A stretch of DNA of 64,000 nucleotides from Sternotherus odoratus. Lineage: Eukaryota; Chordata; Testudines; Kinosternidae. Shown piece by piece: positions 47,661 to 57,750 of this stretch (the stretch's first letter is position 1; each line of letters opens with the position of its first letter). The notes under the pieces were generated by a model. That model was not told the origin of the DNA and did not search any database. It saw nothing but the letters and a program-made list of their open reading frames with translations. The stretch lies in contig JAVMKO010000001.1 of NCBI GenBank assembly GCA_032164245.1, positions 167,515,434 to 167,579,433 of the forward strand, read 5' to 3'. A program made the position numbers and the translations under genes.

Positions 47661-50011
47661 ATTTTAACAGTCAAGTCAGCCACGGTAGTGTTGTCTAATG
47701 TTGTTACTACATAATGCCTCTTGTGTGTTCTTACTATGCGTGGGGCTTTGCTTCCTGCTATTCCCTGTAATTCCTGGTGTAAACTAATACAGATACTGAG
47801 TCTCTGAAAACTAGAATTTTGTTCTCTGCTTCTTTGCACATAATAAAGTTAAAGTGCAAACAAACAAACACACAGTTAAAAAATCTTTTACCAACACTGT
47901 GACTTTGAAATCCCAAGTGAAAACAGGTAGGGCAGGGAACACTTATGTCCGTGTATCTGAAACCTACAACAGTGTGGCTACATATACGCTGCCCTGTGGT
48001 TTTCATGGGTATCGGTGTATGTGTAGCTATTCTCCTTGTTCAGTGTGGAGTGATAAGGATGTACACCATGGTGGTGTGGGGGTGGAATGAGCAACCACAA
48101 GTTTTAAATGAGGAAGGATGGGGGAAGGGGAGAGAGATAAGCACACACTGAAAACATTGCATAGCTTGCAGTTATGTAAATAAACCACAAGTGTGCGATA
48201 ATTGAGTCCTTCATCTCTAAATGAATTGGGTCTTCTGCTCTTTTGTATCTTTCTTAAGCACCAGTTCACTTTAACTAATTTATCTGCTCTTTCAGCACCA
48301 AGTCTATTACAGAATTGGACCAAACCAATAATTAAAAAAGATAAACAAACAACCCCCCAACTGAATATTAAGAAACACGTGACTAATGCTTAACTGGCTG
48401 GACAGGCCTACAGAGCCTTTGCTATTCTTTAAACTTCTAAAATAAATTCTTTTTTCTGTGACTTTTAGATCTAAAAAATTCAACCATTTTGATGCAAAAA
48501 GCTGTGACTCAACATCCTTCACAAACATAGGCTTGTGGTAGAAACCTGGATCTTTAACTTATACATTCCATCAGAAACTTGCACCTTTTTTCTGGCTTGA
48601 CCTCTGACCTTTGTATTTGGGCTCAGTAACTGGTTCTCTGAATCATTTTCAGTGTGGACCTTGTGTTGTCCCATTTCTTAGTTAATTAGATCAGATCAAA
48701 TTTCTACCGAGACTGCAGTGATTTGTAATCTATTGAGTCTGTCTGAGTAGGTCTTGCTTCCATGGGCTCTGTAGACTCCCCCCAGCTCAAGAGCTTCAGG
48801 CTTGCAAGGCTCATGTTCGTACTCTACAAATAGCTGTGTAGACAGTGTATTGAAGGTGCAACTTTGGCTTTGAAGCCTATGAAGTTTCTGAAGCAGGACT
48901 TTAAAGCACTGTCCACACAGTTATTTCAGATCAAAGCCGAAGTCTGTCAGCCTGGACTGGGAGGCTCACTTCTGCAGCTGTGTAGACATACCCTCTGAAG
49001 CCTCTTAAGTTTGCTTTTGTAATTTTAGTGCCAAATGAAAAATGTGCTTTTTTTAATTGAAGGCCTTATCATATATATGCAAATTCCAACATTATTCATG
49101 GTAACTGGATGCAGCTATGGAGAGAAACTTTTTGAGAATTCTGCCATGTTTTGGAGAAATTGGGACATTAAGTCCCCCTTTTTTCAACCAAAATGAATCT
49201 GATGGTGGTTACAGAAGAACTTTTGAATGCATTTTAGAACTGTTAGGTATTCCTCCTCCCTCAATGAGGTTCATAGACGGTGGTGAACACTCGGATATCA
49301 GAAGCTAAGGATGAATCCACCTAAGACATTCACTCATCTTTTTTCATTTTACTTTCATTGCCAGAGCCAATGGCAAAGACTTGGGATATTTCTTTTTGTA
49401 TTCTTGGATGGTCTCTTCAGCAACTTGGACAAAATATTCTCCTCTTTTCTATTTAGAAATAAACTCAATATTAATTAGGAGTGCAGTTTTCTGAGGATGG
49501 CTGCTTATAGCTGTTGTAGGGTCATTTTTCATCTTTCCTTAATACCAGTGCTGATCCTTTTAGTTCTTCCTTTACTATTTCCTCTATTTCCATTAGAGTA
49601 CTTAACTCTGCAGTGAAGAAATAGCCTTAACTTGAGTTATCTAAAGTTATGACGCTTGAGCTAGGCTAACTTGTGTGAATGTGGACCCACTTTGGAATTG
49701 TCTTCACTGCAAAGTTAACTTGAGTGTGCTTAAGTTGAGTCCCACATCCACACAGATAAACTGAGAACTTGAATGTGGTGGTGCTTTTAACCCTTGTTGG
49801 CTGTCCCGTTGGAGGGTATAGGCTAATGTTTGAGTTAGCACAACTCATCAGCTGCTAACTTGTGTCCACCCTACAGAGTGGTCTTGTTGTCTCCCTTCAA
49901 ATATTGCTATGCTCCAGCACTTTCCCACAATTCCTTCCATGTGCCCAGGAAATATAGAAAAGTCCTCCCACAATTTTCTGGGAAAGAATTCATGGAGCAA
50001 AACTGCCACAC
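47661..50011. other. FAM3B: FAM3B intron 1, mostly unassigned with decayed DNA-transposon repeats
   Basis: 48725-48992 and 49630-49880 look like old MITE remnants (GCAGCTGTGTAGACATACCCT shortened at one end, and TGTCTTCACTGCAAAGTTAACTTG-like pieces). A 24-bp sequence at 46786-46809 recurs at 48168-48191 with one mismatch. No host coding sequence was seen. Confidence 0.45.
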
Positions 50012-50014
50012 TAA

Positions 50015-50302
50015 GGGCTTGTCTTCACTACAGCGGGGAGGGGGTCGATGTTTTGGCGGTCGATTTATCGCGTCTCGTCAAGACGCGATAAATCGATCAC
50101 CAGCGGTGCCCCCGTTGACTCTGGAACTCCAGCTTGCCAGAAGGCGCAAGCTGGAGTCGACGGGGAGCACGCCGCCGCCCGCTGCTGCCGTGAGGATGGC
50201 AGGCAAGTCGGCTGTAGAGACGCCGACTTCAGCTACGTTATTAACGTAGCTGAAATTGCGTATCTACAGCTGATTTCCCCCCCCCCCCGTGAAGACCAGC
50301 CC
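50015..50302. mobile_element. Complete Harbinger-type MITE with internal palindromes
   Basis: 288 bp flanked by TAA (50012-50014 and 50303-50305). The ends are GGGCTTGTCTTCAC and GTGAAGACCAGCCC. Inside, GATTTATCGCGTCT pairs with AGACGCGATAAATC (50061-50096), and TCAGCTACGTTATTAACGTAGCTGA (described by its halves, TCAGCTACGTTA and TAACGTAGCTGA) is a perfect palindrome near 50228-50252. No coding capacity. Confidence 0.82.
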
Positions 50303-50500
50303 TAAAAGCCCTGTGATATGCCCCCAAAAGTCTTAGACTATGTCATTACTGACAAAAATGGTATGTTTTAACCACAGGATAACTAACAAATATGTTAGCT
50401 GTACTGCTGTAAAATCCTAGTGGAGATAAGGCACTATTTTTATTCAAAAGTAAACTAGGTGAGGTCAACTACAGACAAGAATATAGTGCTGGCCTCACCT

Positions 50501-50623
50501 AGGGGTGACCAGACAGCAAATGTGAAAAATCAGGACGGTGGTGGGGGGTAATAGGGGCCTATATTACAAAAAAGTCCCCAAAATCGGGACAGTTCCTATA
50601 AAATCAGTACATCTGGTCACCCT
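50501..50623. mobile_element. Short hAT-type MITE, antisense to the copy at 45928
   Basis: The ends are AGGGGTGACCAGACAGC and CATCTGGTCACCCT, around 'GTCCCCAAAATCGGGACAG'. It is the reverse complement of the family at 45928-46040. No clear flanking duplication. Confidence 0.72.
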
Positions 50624-50869
50624 AAATCACATAGGTCTCTCTCAATAAACAATATAATTGCTTTGTCTCTATTTAGGATTTTACAGAGGGATGACAGTTG
50701 TCTGTTGTCTGTCATCTAGTTGTAAACAAACAGTGAAACAAGCCCCACCATCCCATGCACTTTTGTTATCGAAGACAAAAGAGTAATGCCACACGAGTGA
50801 GTGCTGTACCTGTGCGGACAAAGTAGCTCAAGTGTTACGTGTTACTTTGCTGTGTTGCTGCTTCCAGCT

Positions 50870-51800
50870 AGCTCAAGCATAGAAAACTTGAGTTAATTTT
50901 TCAATGGAGACAATCACTAACATTGGGTCTGTCCATTCAAATTTATCTGGAGGAGTATACCCAAGGCTAAGTGCATCAATTATTTCTTTAAAATGCTTAT
51001 TTTGTACTTCATTGAAGGTACTACATAAAGGAAGGTTGCAAGTTTTTGGTTTATTTTTTTTAATCAAGTGGAAAACTTTGCTTTTCAGATTGTTTTTAAT
51101 GACGTGAACCAGGGGTCTCAAACACGTGGCCCGTGGGCCACATGAGGCCTGCAGAGTTATTTCCTGCGGCCCGCCATAGGTGCTGACTCCACTGGCAGCC
51201 AATCTCTAAACATTACTGAGTGTTTATATTTTATTAAAAACCCTCTTTGAATTAGTTTTTTTAAAGTTAATACATTGGCTTTTAATAGCATACTAAATTA
51301 CTCTTCATTTTTTTCATTTTTGACTATACTTTTGTATCCTTGTATGAAAAGGTTTCAGTAATGCGGCCCTCAGGCCAATGTACTAGTCTTCATGCGGCCC
51401 TCGTGTTGATTTGAGTTTGAGGTCCATGGCGTAAACAGTGATTGACCTTTGCCTTTCTTTGGATGCTGAAAATGATCAAAAGACTTCTCTTGAATTAAAC
51501 TAATGTTAAAAAGCTTGATAAACCTGTAACAAGCGTCTTAACAGAACAGTGTGGATATTTTTTATGATCATGAGAGATTAAAATCTCTCACATGATCGCC
51601 AAACTCATCAAAGTTCTGCTCTTTCACTTTGACAATTATATTCAATGTCACATTAGATCTGCAAAAAGTGAAAGAAACTGAGTTTCTGCACTTTTTTGAG
51701 GGCGACCACGAATCCTGTTTAGCTTGCTGCTTAGCAATTCTTGGCATTGTTCACATTTCACTTTAGAAGAATCCTGTGTTTTTATTACTTAAGGTCCGTT
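50870..51800 (-). pseudogene. Unrecognised decayed coding remnant split by a MITE
   Basis: On the minus strand 50873-51100 is open (LVHVIKNNLKSKVFHL.., NEVQNKHFKEIIDALSLG) and 51602-51780 shows protein-like runs (KVKCEQCQELLSSKLNRIRG, and NIIVKVKEQNFDEFGDHVRD in another frame). Between them lies the hAT MITE at 51110-51428. The CxxC at the start could be part of a zinc finger. I do not recognise the family; it may be a transposase or a processed pseudogene. Stops and shifts mean it is not functional. Confidence 0.35.
51110..51428. mobile_element. hAT-type MITE
   Basis: The left end is CAGGGGTCTCAAACACGTGG; the right end is ..GAGTTTGAGGTCCATG. Flanked by ACGTGAAC (51102-51109) and GCGTAAAC (51429-51436), 6 of 8 matching. 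The interior has several GCGGCCC blocks. Confidence 0.8.
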
Positions 51801-52013
51801 CAATTGTTCTTTTTGACTTCTGTGGAGTGGGACATTTCAATTTTCCATTTTGAAATGACTTTGTCTCCAATTTTTATTTTTACATTATAAAAAATTATAT
51901 AATGTCAAAATGGATACAGAATATTTTGACTTTATTGAAATGTAATGTTTCACTTGACCTGAAATGTGATTTTTTACAAATTCCATTTTGCGGGAAATTT
52001 AGAAATTTTCAGT

Positions 52014-52734
52014 GTGACAGGGCAGGGCCAGATGACTGTAGAAAAGTAGTGAGAAACAGGTATGCTAGCCCCAGGCTAAACAAATCCCTGTTACCATGGT
52101 AAACAAATGGCAGCTGCTCCAGGTTAATCAAGATATCTGGGGCCAATTAAGATCCTTCTAGAAAACAGTGGAGACAGCTAGGTTGATTGGGATACCTGAA
52201 GCCAATCAAGGTCTGTCGAACTACTTAAAAGCCTCCGAGTTAATTAGTTAGAGGTGGGTGTCTGGAGTTGTAGGAGGAAGCTGTGCTGCTGGAGAAATTG
52301 GGCAGGACAAACCCTATCAGGCACAAACAAGGAGGCCCCGAGGTAAGAGTGAAGTAGATGTTGAGGAAGTGGGAGCTGCTGTGGGGAAGTGGCCCAGGGA
52401 ATTGTACTTATCCTGTTTCAAAAAGACAGCTACAAATAGCTCTGCTATTAGGGTCACTGGGCTGGAGCCTGGATTAGAGGGCAGGCCCTCTTCCCCGCCC
52501 CCCCACCCCCACCCCCAATTAATCACAGAGACAGTGAGACAACAGAGACTGTGCGAGGGAGGGTTGCTTCTTCCCACCTCCCTTGCTTGCTTATGGTGAA
52601 AATGGCTCAGTAGGCTGTGACCCTTGCTTCTAGAGAAAGAAGGGCTACGGGAAGGGTCACAGTGAGCCTCCGAGGCTAGCGTAATCCGCCTGGAAGCGCA
52701 GGACCCACTGAGACAAGGCCAGAGCTTTGTCACA
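52014..52734 (+). mobile_element. Solo LTR related to the gypsy element
   Basis: 721 bp, TGTGACAGGGCAG.. to ..AGAGCTTTGTCACA. Read in the plus direction it shares blocks with the minus-strand gypsy LTR in the same order: CCAGGGAATTGTA, GGGCTGGAGCC, AATTAATCACAGAG against AATTAGTCACCGAG, CGCAGGACCCAC, and GAGCTTTGTCACA. It is therefore a diverged relative without internal sequence. A CTTAAAAG motif near 52224 may be its TATA box. No target duplication was identified. Confidence 0.75.
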
Positions 52735-53636
52735 CCATTCTAGCAAATCAGAATGAAAAAAAATCAGCATTTCAGAATTTGACTTGAAACACAAATTAAG
52801 TTGTTGGTTCCTGTACAGTCCTAGGGTCCTGTACAGTCCTAGTGCTAATGGTTTTTAAACATCACTTAAATAAATCATGTTAATTTACATAATTTTAAAC
52901 TCAACCCCTCCAGCATAGACGGGACTTAACTTGCTGGGATTGTGCTAAGCACCGGGAATTTGTGAACTTCTTGCTCAGGAATTTGATTTGGGAACCACCC
53001 ATATATCGCATATGTATTCCTGGGAAAGGAAACTTAAAAATAAGCAGGAGAATCTCCAAATGTGATGTTCAGTCCTCATGTTCTTGTCTGAACTATTGAG
53101 TATTGTGAAACAGCTGCCATGTTTTCACTGTCCCTTCCCCATCTTCCAGCCCCCTAAAAAGGCTGCAATTCAGTGATGGTCAAAGTAGTTCCTTAATGAA
53201 CACAGTGTACATACAGTGTGAAGCACTTGTGTCATTTTGGGTTGAAAGATGCAATACAAATGTGATATTTTATTAACATGGGGGTAGGATGTATGATGCT
53301 TCTCTCTAGGTCCAGGTATAAATTTTTATTTCTGGAGAAGGGTTGGCCATGTGTCTGGTACAATGTGATTGTATTTATCGGCTTCACTCCCAACAACATA
53401 GCAAATACACATCGGTCTCCTTGCCCATATAGGCACTACTATAGCTTCTACAATAGTTTGGGACATTTTAGAATAATTGAAAGAGGCTAGACTAGTGGCT
53501 GCTGTGACTCCATATCTCTATACAGGTTTATGGGCCTCCAGATGTGTGCAAATCTAGATTTCACAACTCTACCCTCAATCTGAACCTCAACTCCATTTAC
53601 AAATCTGCATATTCAGGCCTGTCTTAGTCTCCTATA

Positions 53637-54778
53637 CAGTAAACCCTCGATTTTACGGACCCCGATTTAACGGACTTCGGATGCAACGGACAAAATTTCC
53701 GATGCATCCGAAATCCGTTTTGGGGGCTGCCGGCTCCTGCCCCAGGGAGCCGGCTGGGTTGACAGCTCCCGCCCGGGTCCCCGCAGCGGGGACCCCTGCG
53801 GGAGCTGTCAAAAACCCCACCACCACCACCGGCTCCCCGCAACGGGGAGCCGGGCGGGGGGGGGGGGCGTTTGAGAGCCCCCGCTCGGCTCCCCGCAGCG
53901 GGAAGCCGGGCGGGGGGTTTGACAGCTCCCGCCGGGCTTCCCGCTGGGGGGAGCCGGGCGGGAGCTGTCAACCCCCCCGCTCGGCTCCCCGCAGCGGGAA
54001 GCCGGGCGGGGGGTTTGACAGCTCCCGCCGGGCTTCCCGCTGGGGGGAGCCGGGCGGGGGGGGGGGGGGTTTGAGAGCCTCCGCTCGGCTCCCCGCAGCG
54101 GGAAGCCGGGCGGGGGGGTTTGACAGCTCCCGCTCGGCTCCTCCCAGCTGGAAGCCGGGCGGGAGCTGTCAACCCCCCCGCCCGGCTACCCGCAACGGGG
54201 AGCCGGGCGGGGAGGGCGTTTGAGAGCCCCCGCTCGGCTCCCCGCAACGGGAAGCTGGGCGGGGGGTTTGAAAGCTCCCGCCGGGCTTCCCGCTGGGGGG
54301 AGCCGAGCGGGAGCTGTCAAACCCCCCCGCCCGGCTCCCCGCAACGGGAAGCTGGGCGGGGGGTTTGAAAGCTCCCGCCGGGCTTCCCGCTGGGGGGAGC
54401 CGGGCGGGAGCTGTCAACCCCCCCGCCCGGCTCCCCGGAACGGGGAGCCGGGCGGGGGGGGGTTGAGAGCCTCCGCTCGGCTCCCCGCAGCGGGAAGCCG
54501 GGCGGGGGGGTTTGACAGATCCTGCTCGGCTCCCCCCAGCTGGAAGCCAGGCGGGAGCTGTCAACCCCCCGCCCGGCTCCCCGCAGCGGGGAGCCGGGCG
54601 GGGGGAGGGGGTGGGGTGGGCTGACTAATTAAATAACGGACTAATTCGGGCGGGGGGGTGTCCGTTGTCACCCGAAAGTCCGTTATTTAATGATTTTAAA
54701 AAATTATTAAATAACGGACTTTCGGTTTTAACGGACACCCCCCCGCCCGAATTAGTCCGTTATATCGAGGTTTCACTG
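53637..54778. mobile_element. pogo/Tigger-type MITE filled with a GC-rich hairpin array
   Basis: The ends are CAGTAAACCCTCGATTTTAC at 53637 and ..TATATCGAGGTTTCACTG to 54778, flanked by TA on both sides (53635-53636 and 54779-54780), as in pogo/Tigger elements. There is no transposase. The interior from about 53720 to 54605 is a tandem array, and 54638-54760 is a long inverted repeat around the centre AAAATT. The long reading frames on both strands come from the array (repeats such as PARLPAAGSRAGG) and are not genes. Confidence 0.82.
53720..54605. repeat. GC-rich minisatellite of about 18 hairpin units
   Basis: Each unit contains a self-complementary segment of the type GGCTCCCCGC-AGCG-GGGAGCC with the flanking CCCGCC/GGCGGG, followed by a linker such as TTTGACAGCTCCCGCC or TTTGAGAGCC. 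Two main variants alternate (CTCGGCTCCCCGC.. and GGGCTTCCCGCTGGGG..). I counted about 18 hairpin cores. Confidence 0.88.
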
Positions 54779-54780
54779 TA

Positions 54781-55211
54781 TTTCAAAAGGAGTGAGCTCT
54801 CTGTAGGGTAGGGTTTTAAACTGCCACCTATCACTGAGTATCTGGGTGCCACCAATCTAAAATGGATAGCAATAGCCAAGTCTAGATGATTTCATGGAAT
54901 CTCTGGCAGGTCTCCTTTTCTACGGTCAAGCCTCTGCTTTAGGGATAGAGTGGGGGTTTTGTTGTTAGTTGTGTTTTAAGACTTTATTTTTTTTAGGGGT
55001 AAAAGGTGTTGTCATTGTTAAATGCCACACACACAAAGATCTCAAATGATGTGGAAATCCTGTGCATCAGGACTGAATTTCATGCTCTCAAAGTAGTGTA
55101 TTTGTGTAGCAGTGTGATAGAAGATGCTATATTTTTAGTAATTTTGTGTAGACTTCTTATCACATGCTGTCTTTTTTCACATTAAATAATGGATTTGTTG
55201 TTTCTTATCAG
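54781..55211 (+). other. FAM3B: Right end of FAM3B intron 1
   Basis: Unique-looking AT-rich sequence ending in the polypyrimidine tract and TTATCAG acceptor of the exon at 55212. Nothing else seen. Confidence 0.65.
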
Positions 55212-55355
55212 ACCTTGCAAAGTTATCGGGACTTATGTTAGCATCAGTGTGTGCTTGGTATTTGGGATATATGTTTGCAGATTTCATACCTGAAGATTCG
55301 TTATCAACAGCTTTAGGAAATCTTCAGAGCATTGGAGCGAAACCAGTACTTAAGG
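55212..55355 (+). CDS. FAM3B: FAM3B coding exon 2 (signal/anchor segment)
   Basis: 144 nt, entering with two bases to complete a codon and leaving with one (phase 1). It encodes a hydrophobic stretch (LAKLSGLMLASVCAWYLGYM) and then FADFIPEDSL and LQSIGAKPVLK. CAWY.GY and the IP..LS..SIG.KPVLK spacing match FAM3B, a secreted cytokine-like protein of pancreatic islets and intestine. The hydrophobic part serves as the secretion signal. Acceptor ATCAG precedes 55212; donor GTATGT starts at 55356. Confidence 0.92.
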
Positions 55356-55501
55356 GTATGTGGTCAGATGACTTTTCCTGCTATTATGCAGTATATTATA
55401 AGTGAAGCACAGTGTTTGTAACTTAACTTGCAAATGGATTGTTCGTTAATGAATGATTATGTGCTGTTCTTTTAAAAATGAATGAGCAGATTGTATAAGT
55501 A

Positions 55502-56136
55502 GGGCTGTTGATTAATCACAGTTAATTCACATGATTAACGCAAAAAAATTTGTTTAAAAATTAATCATGATTAATCACATTTTTAATTGCACTCTTAAAC
55601 AATAGAATACCAATTGAAATTTATTAAATATTCTTGGATGTTTTCTACATTTTCAAATATATTTATTTCCGTTACAACACAGGATACAAACTGTACTGTG
55701 CTCACTTTATATTATTTTTTATTACAAATAATTTCACTAGAAAAATGATAAAAGAAATAGTAATTTTCAATTCACATCATACAGTGCAATCTTTTAATTG
55801 TGAAAGTGGAACTTACAAATGTATATTTGCTTTGTTTTTGAGTTCAGTTATGTAAAAAAACAATGTAAAGCTTTAGAGCCTACACGTCCACTCAGTCCTA
55901 CTTCTTGTTCAGCCAATCACTAAGACAAGCAAGTTTGTTTACATTTATAGGAGATAAAGCTGCCAGCTTCTTCTTTACAATGTCACCTGAAAGTGAGAAC
56001 AGGCATTCACATGGCATTTTTGTAGCCAGTATTGCATGGTACAGTATTTACATGCCAGATATGCTAAACATTTGTATGCCCCTTCATGCTTTGCCCACCA
56101 TTCCAGAGGACAAGCTTCCATGCTGAACACGCTCAT
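55502..56136 (-). pseudogene. hAT element 3' part with terminus, antisense arm
   Basis: It starts at a terminus-like GGGCTGTTGATTAATCACAG (about 55503) and, read on the minus strand, holds the 3' region and C-terminal part of a ZBED-like hAT transposase (HEGAYKCLAYLACKY, then the NKKxAA..LSPAN dimerisation segment). All frames are interrupted. It lies back to back with a plus-strand copy of the same gene that starts near 56140. Confidence 0.7.
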
Positions 56137-56139
56137 TAA

Positions 56140-57092
56140 AAATGTGTTGATTTAAATTTGTGCCAGAACTCCTTGGGGGAGAATTGTATGTCTCCTGTTC
56201 TGTTTTACCCACATTCTGAAATATATTTCATGTTATAGCAGTCTCAGATGATGATCCAGCACACATTGTTCATTTTAAGAACACTTTCACTGCAGATTTG
56301 ACAAATCGCAAAGAAGGTACCAATGTGAGATTTCTAAAGGTAGGTATGGCACTCGACTTGAGGTTTAAGAATCTGAAGTTCTATCCAGAATCTGAGAGGG
56401 ACAAGGTGTGGAACATGCTTTCAGAAGTTTTAAAAGAGCAACACTTTGATGCAGAAACTACAGAACACGAACCACTAAAAAAGAAAATCAACCTTTTGCA
56501 GATGGCATCTGACTCAGATGATGAAAATGAACATGTGTTGGTCTCAAGGCCAGCGCAAGCACTAGGTGACCTAGGCAGTTGCCCGGGACGGTATTTTGCC
56601 GCCCTCTGCAGCATTCCGGCGGCAGCTCCCAGGATCGGCGAACCATGGGGCGTAATTGGGGCAGCACTCTTCCCCTCCTTGACGGCAATTCAGTTGACAT
56701 ACCTGCGTTGGCCATCAGTGGCATTTCGGCGGCTGCTCCTCCCAGGGCCGGCGAACTGCCTTGGCAAAAGAGAAATTTTTTTTTTTGCTTGGCCGCCTAG
56801 GGCGGCAAATAAGCTGACGCCATCACTGGTTGGTCTGTACTGCTTTGGATTGTTACCAAGCAGAACCCGTCATCAGCATGGACGCATGTCTCCTGGAACA
56901 GTGGTTGGAGTGTATAGGGACATACGAATCTTCAGTGCATCTGGCACATAAATACCTTGCAATGCCAATTACAACAGTGCCATGCAAACGGCTGTTCTTT
57001 CAGGTGACATTGTGAACAAGAAGCAAGCAGCGTTATCTCCTGCAAATATTAACCAATCTTGTTTGTCTGAGCAATTGTCTATATTTGTAGTT
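56140..57092 (+). pseudogene. hAT transposase remnant, sense arm
   Basis: The plus frame from 56298 reads TNRKEGTNVRFLKVGMALDL, FKNLKFYPESERDKVW, ASDSDDENEH, and resumes after an inserted MITE with CLLEQWLECIGTYES, HLAHKYLAMPITTVPCKRLF and NKKQAALSPANINQ. This is the C-terminal catalytic and dimerisation part of a hAT (ZBED-like) transposase. The 217-codon open frame at 56298 is partly MITE sequence. It is dead. Confidence 0.8.
56545..56828. mobile_element. hAT MITE inserted in the hAT transposase remnant
   Basis: 284 bp flanked by a perfect 8-bp duplication GTTGGTCT (56537-56544 and 56829-56836). The ends, CAAGGCCAGCGCAAGCACTA and ..TAAGCTGACGCCATCACTG, are imperfect inverted copies. The interior has repeated GGCGGC blocks and a T run. 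Confidence 0.85.
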
Positions 57093-57100
57093 CTCTAGAA

Positions 57101-57343
57101 CAGTGGTCCCCAACCTTTTCATGGTCGCGGACCGGTGAACTCTGGGAGTGAATGCTTGCGGCCCGGGGGCGAATTTAATTTTTCATTCTCTGCGGCGGAC
57201 TCTTGTATGTCCGCCGAAAAGCCGCCGGAAGCCGGACCGGAAGGGAACGCGGGAAGCCGCCGGATGCGGAAGCAAAGGCGGCCCGGAGGGGAACGCGGCC
57301 GCGGCACCGGAGGGGAACGCGGACTGGGGGTTGGGGACCACTG
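57101..57343. mobile_element. hAT MITE with perfect 8-bp duplication
   Basis: 243 bp, ends CAGTGGTCCCCAACC and GGTTGGGGACCACTG (nearly perfect inverted pair), flanked by CTCTAGAA at 57093-57100 and 57344-57351 with no mismatch. GC-rich interior without coding capacity. Probably a recent insertion. Confidence 0.92.
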
Positions 57344-57626
57344 CTCTAGAACACTGGTCAAAAGATCATCTCAGAGGACTGCTGGACCCATTCTCCCTAA
57401 TCAGATTCCTCTTTGCTTTCTATCCTCATTTGGCAAGCAAGTGCCAGTTTCAAGCCCATATAAATCTGCAGTATTTTTTATATGTTTGTGGCTTGGCAAG
57501 GTTCTCCTTTGTAAGGACTTGTGTGACCTTGCTCTAATATATTGAAATTAATTGGTCATTTTGGTATATGAATGGTGTTTACATAGTGCTCAAATAAAGC
57601 ATGTTCTGCTTTCTTTTTCACTACAG

Positions 57627-57750
57627 CCCCACCTCCCAAACGACAGAAATGTGACCATTGGTCTCCATGCTCACCAAGGAGCTATGCTTACCGAATACTC
57701 AGTGGTGGTGGCAAGGAAAAGTTGGCCAAGATTTGTTTTGAAGATGAGCT
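57627..57750 (+). CDS. FAM3B: FAM3B coding exon 3 (start of the FAM3 fold)
   Basis: 124 nt. Two leading bases complete an alanine codon, giving [15 protein letters not shown], then [10 protein letters not shown] and KICFEDEL, leaving two bases for the next exon. The [10 protein letters not shown] segment and ICFED are strong FAM3B matches and hold three of the conserved cysteines that form the disulfide-bonded FAM3 domain. Acceptor TACAG precedes 57627; donor GTAAGT starts at 57751. Confidence 0.95.

Noticed and set aside
53624..54624. Long open frames on both strands encoding PARLPAAGSRAGG-type repeats
   Set aside because: They arise from the GC hairpin array whose unit keeps several frames open; the sequence lies within a pogo-type MITE in an intron.
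56298..56951. An intact 217-codon host gene
   Set aside because: Its middle is a hAT MITE with a perfect duplication and its ends are a broken hAT transposase.
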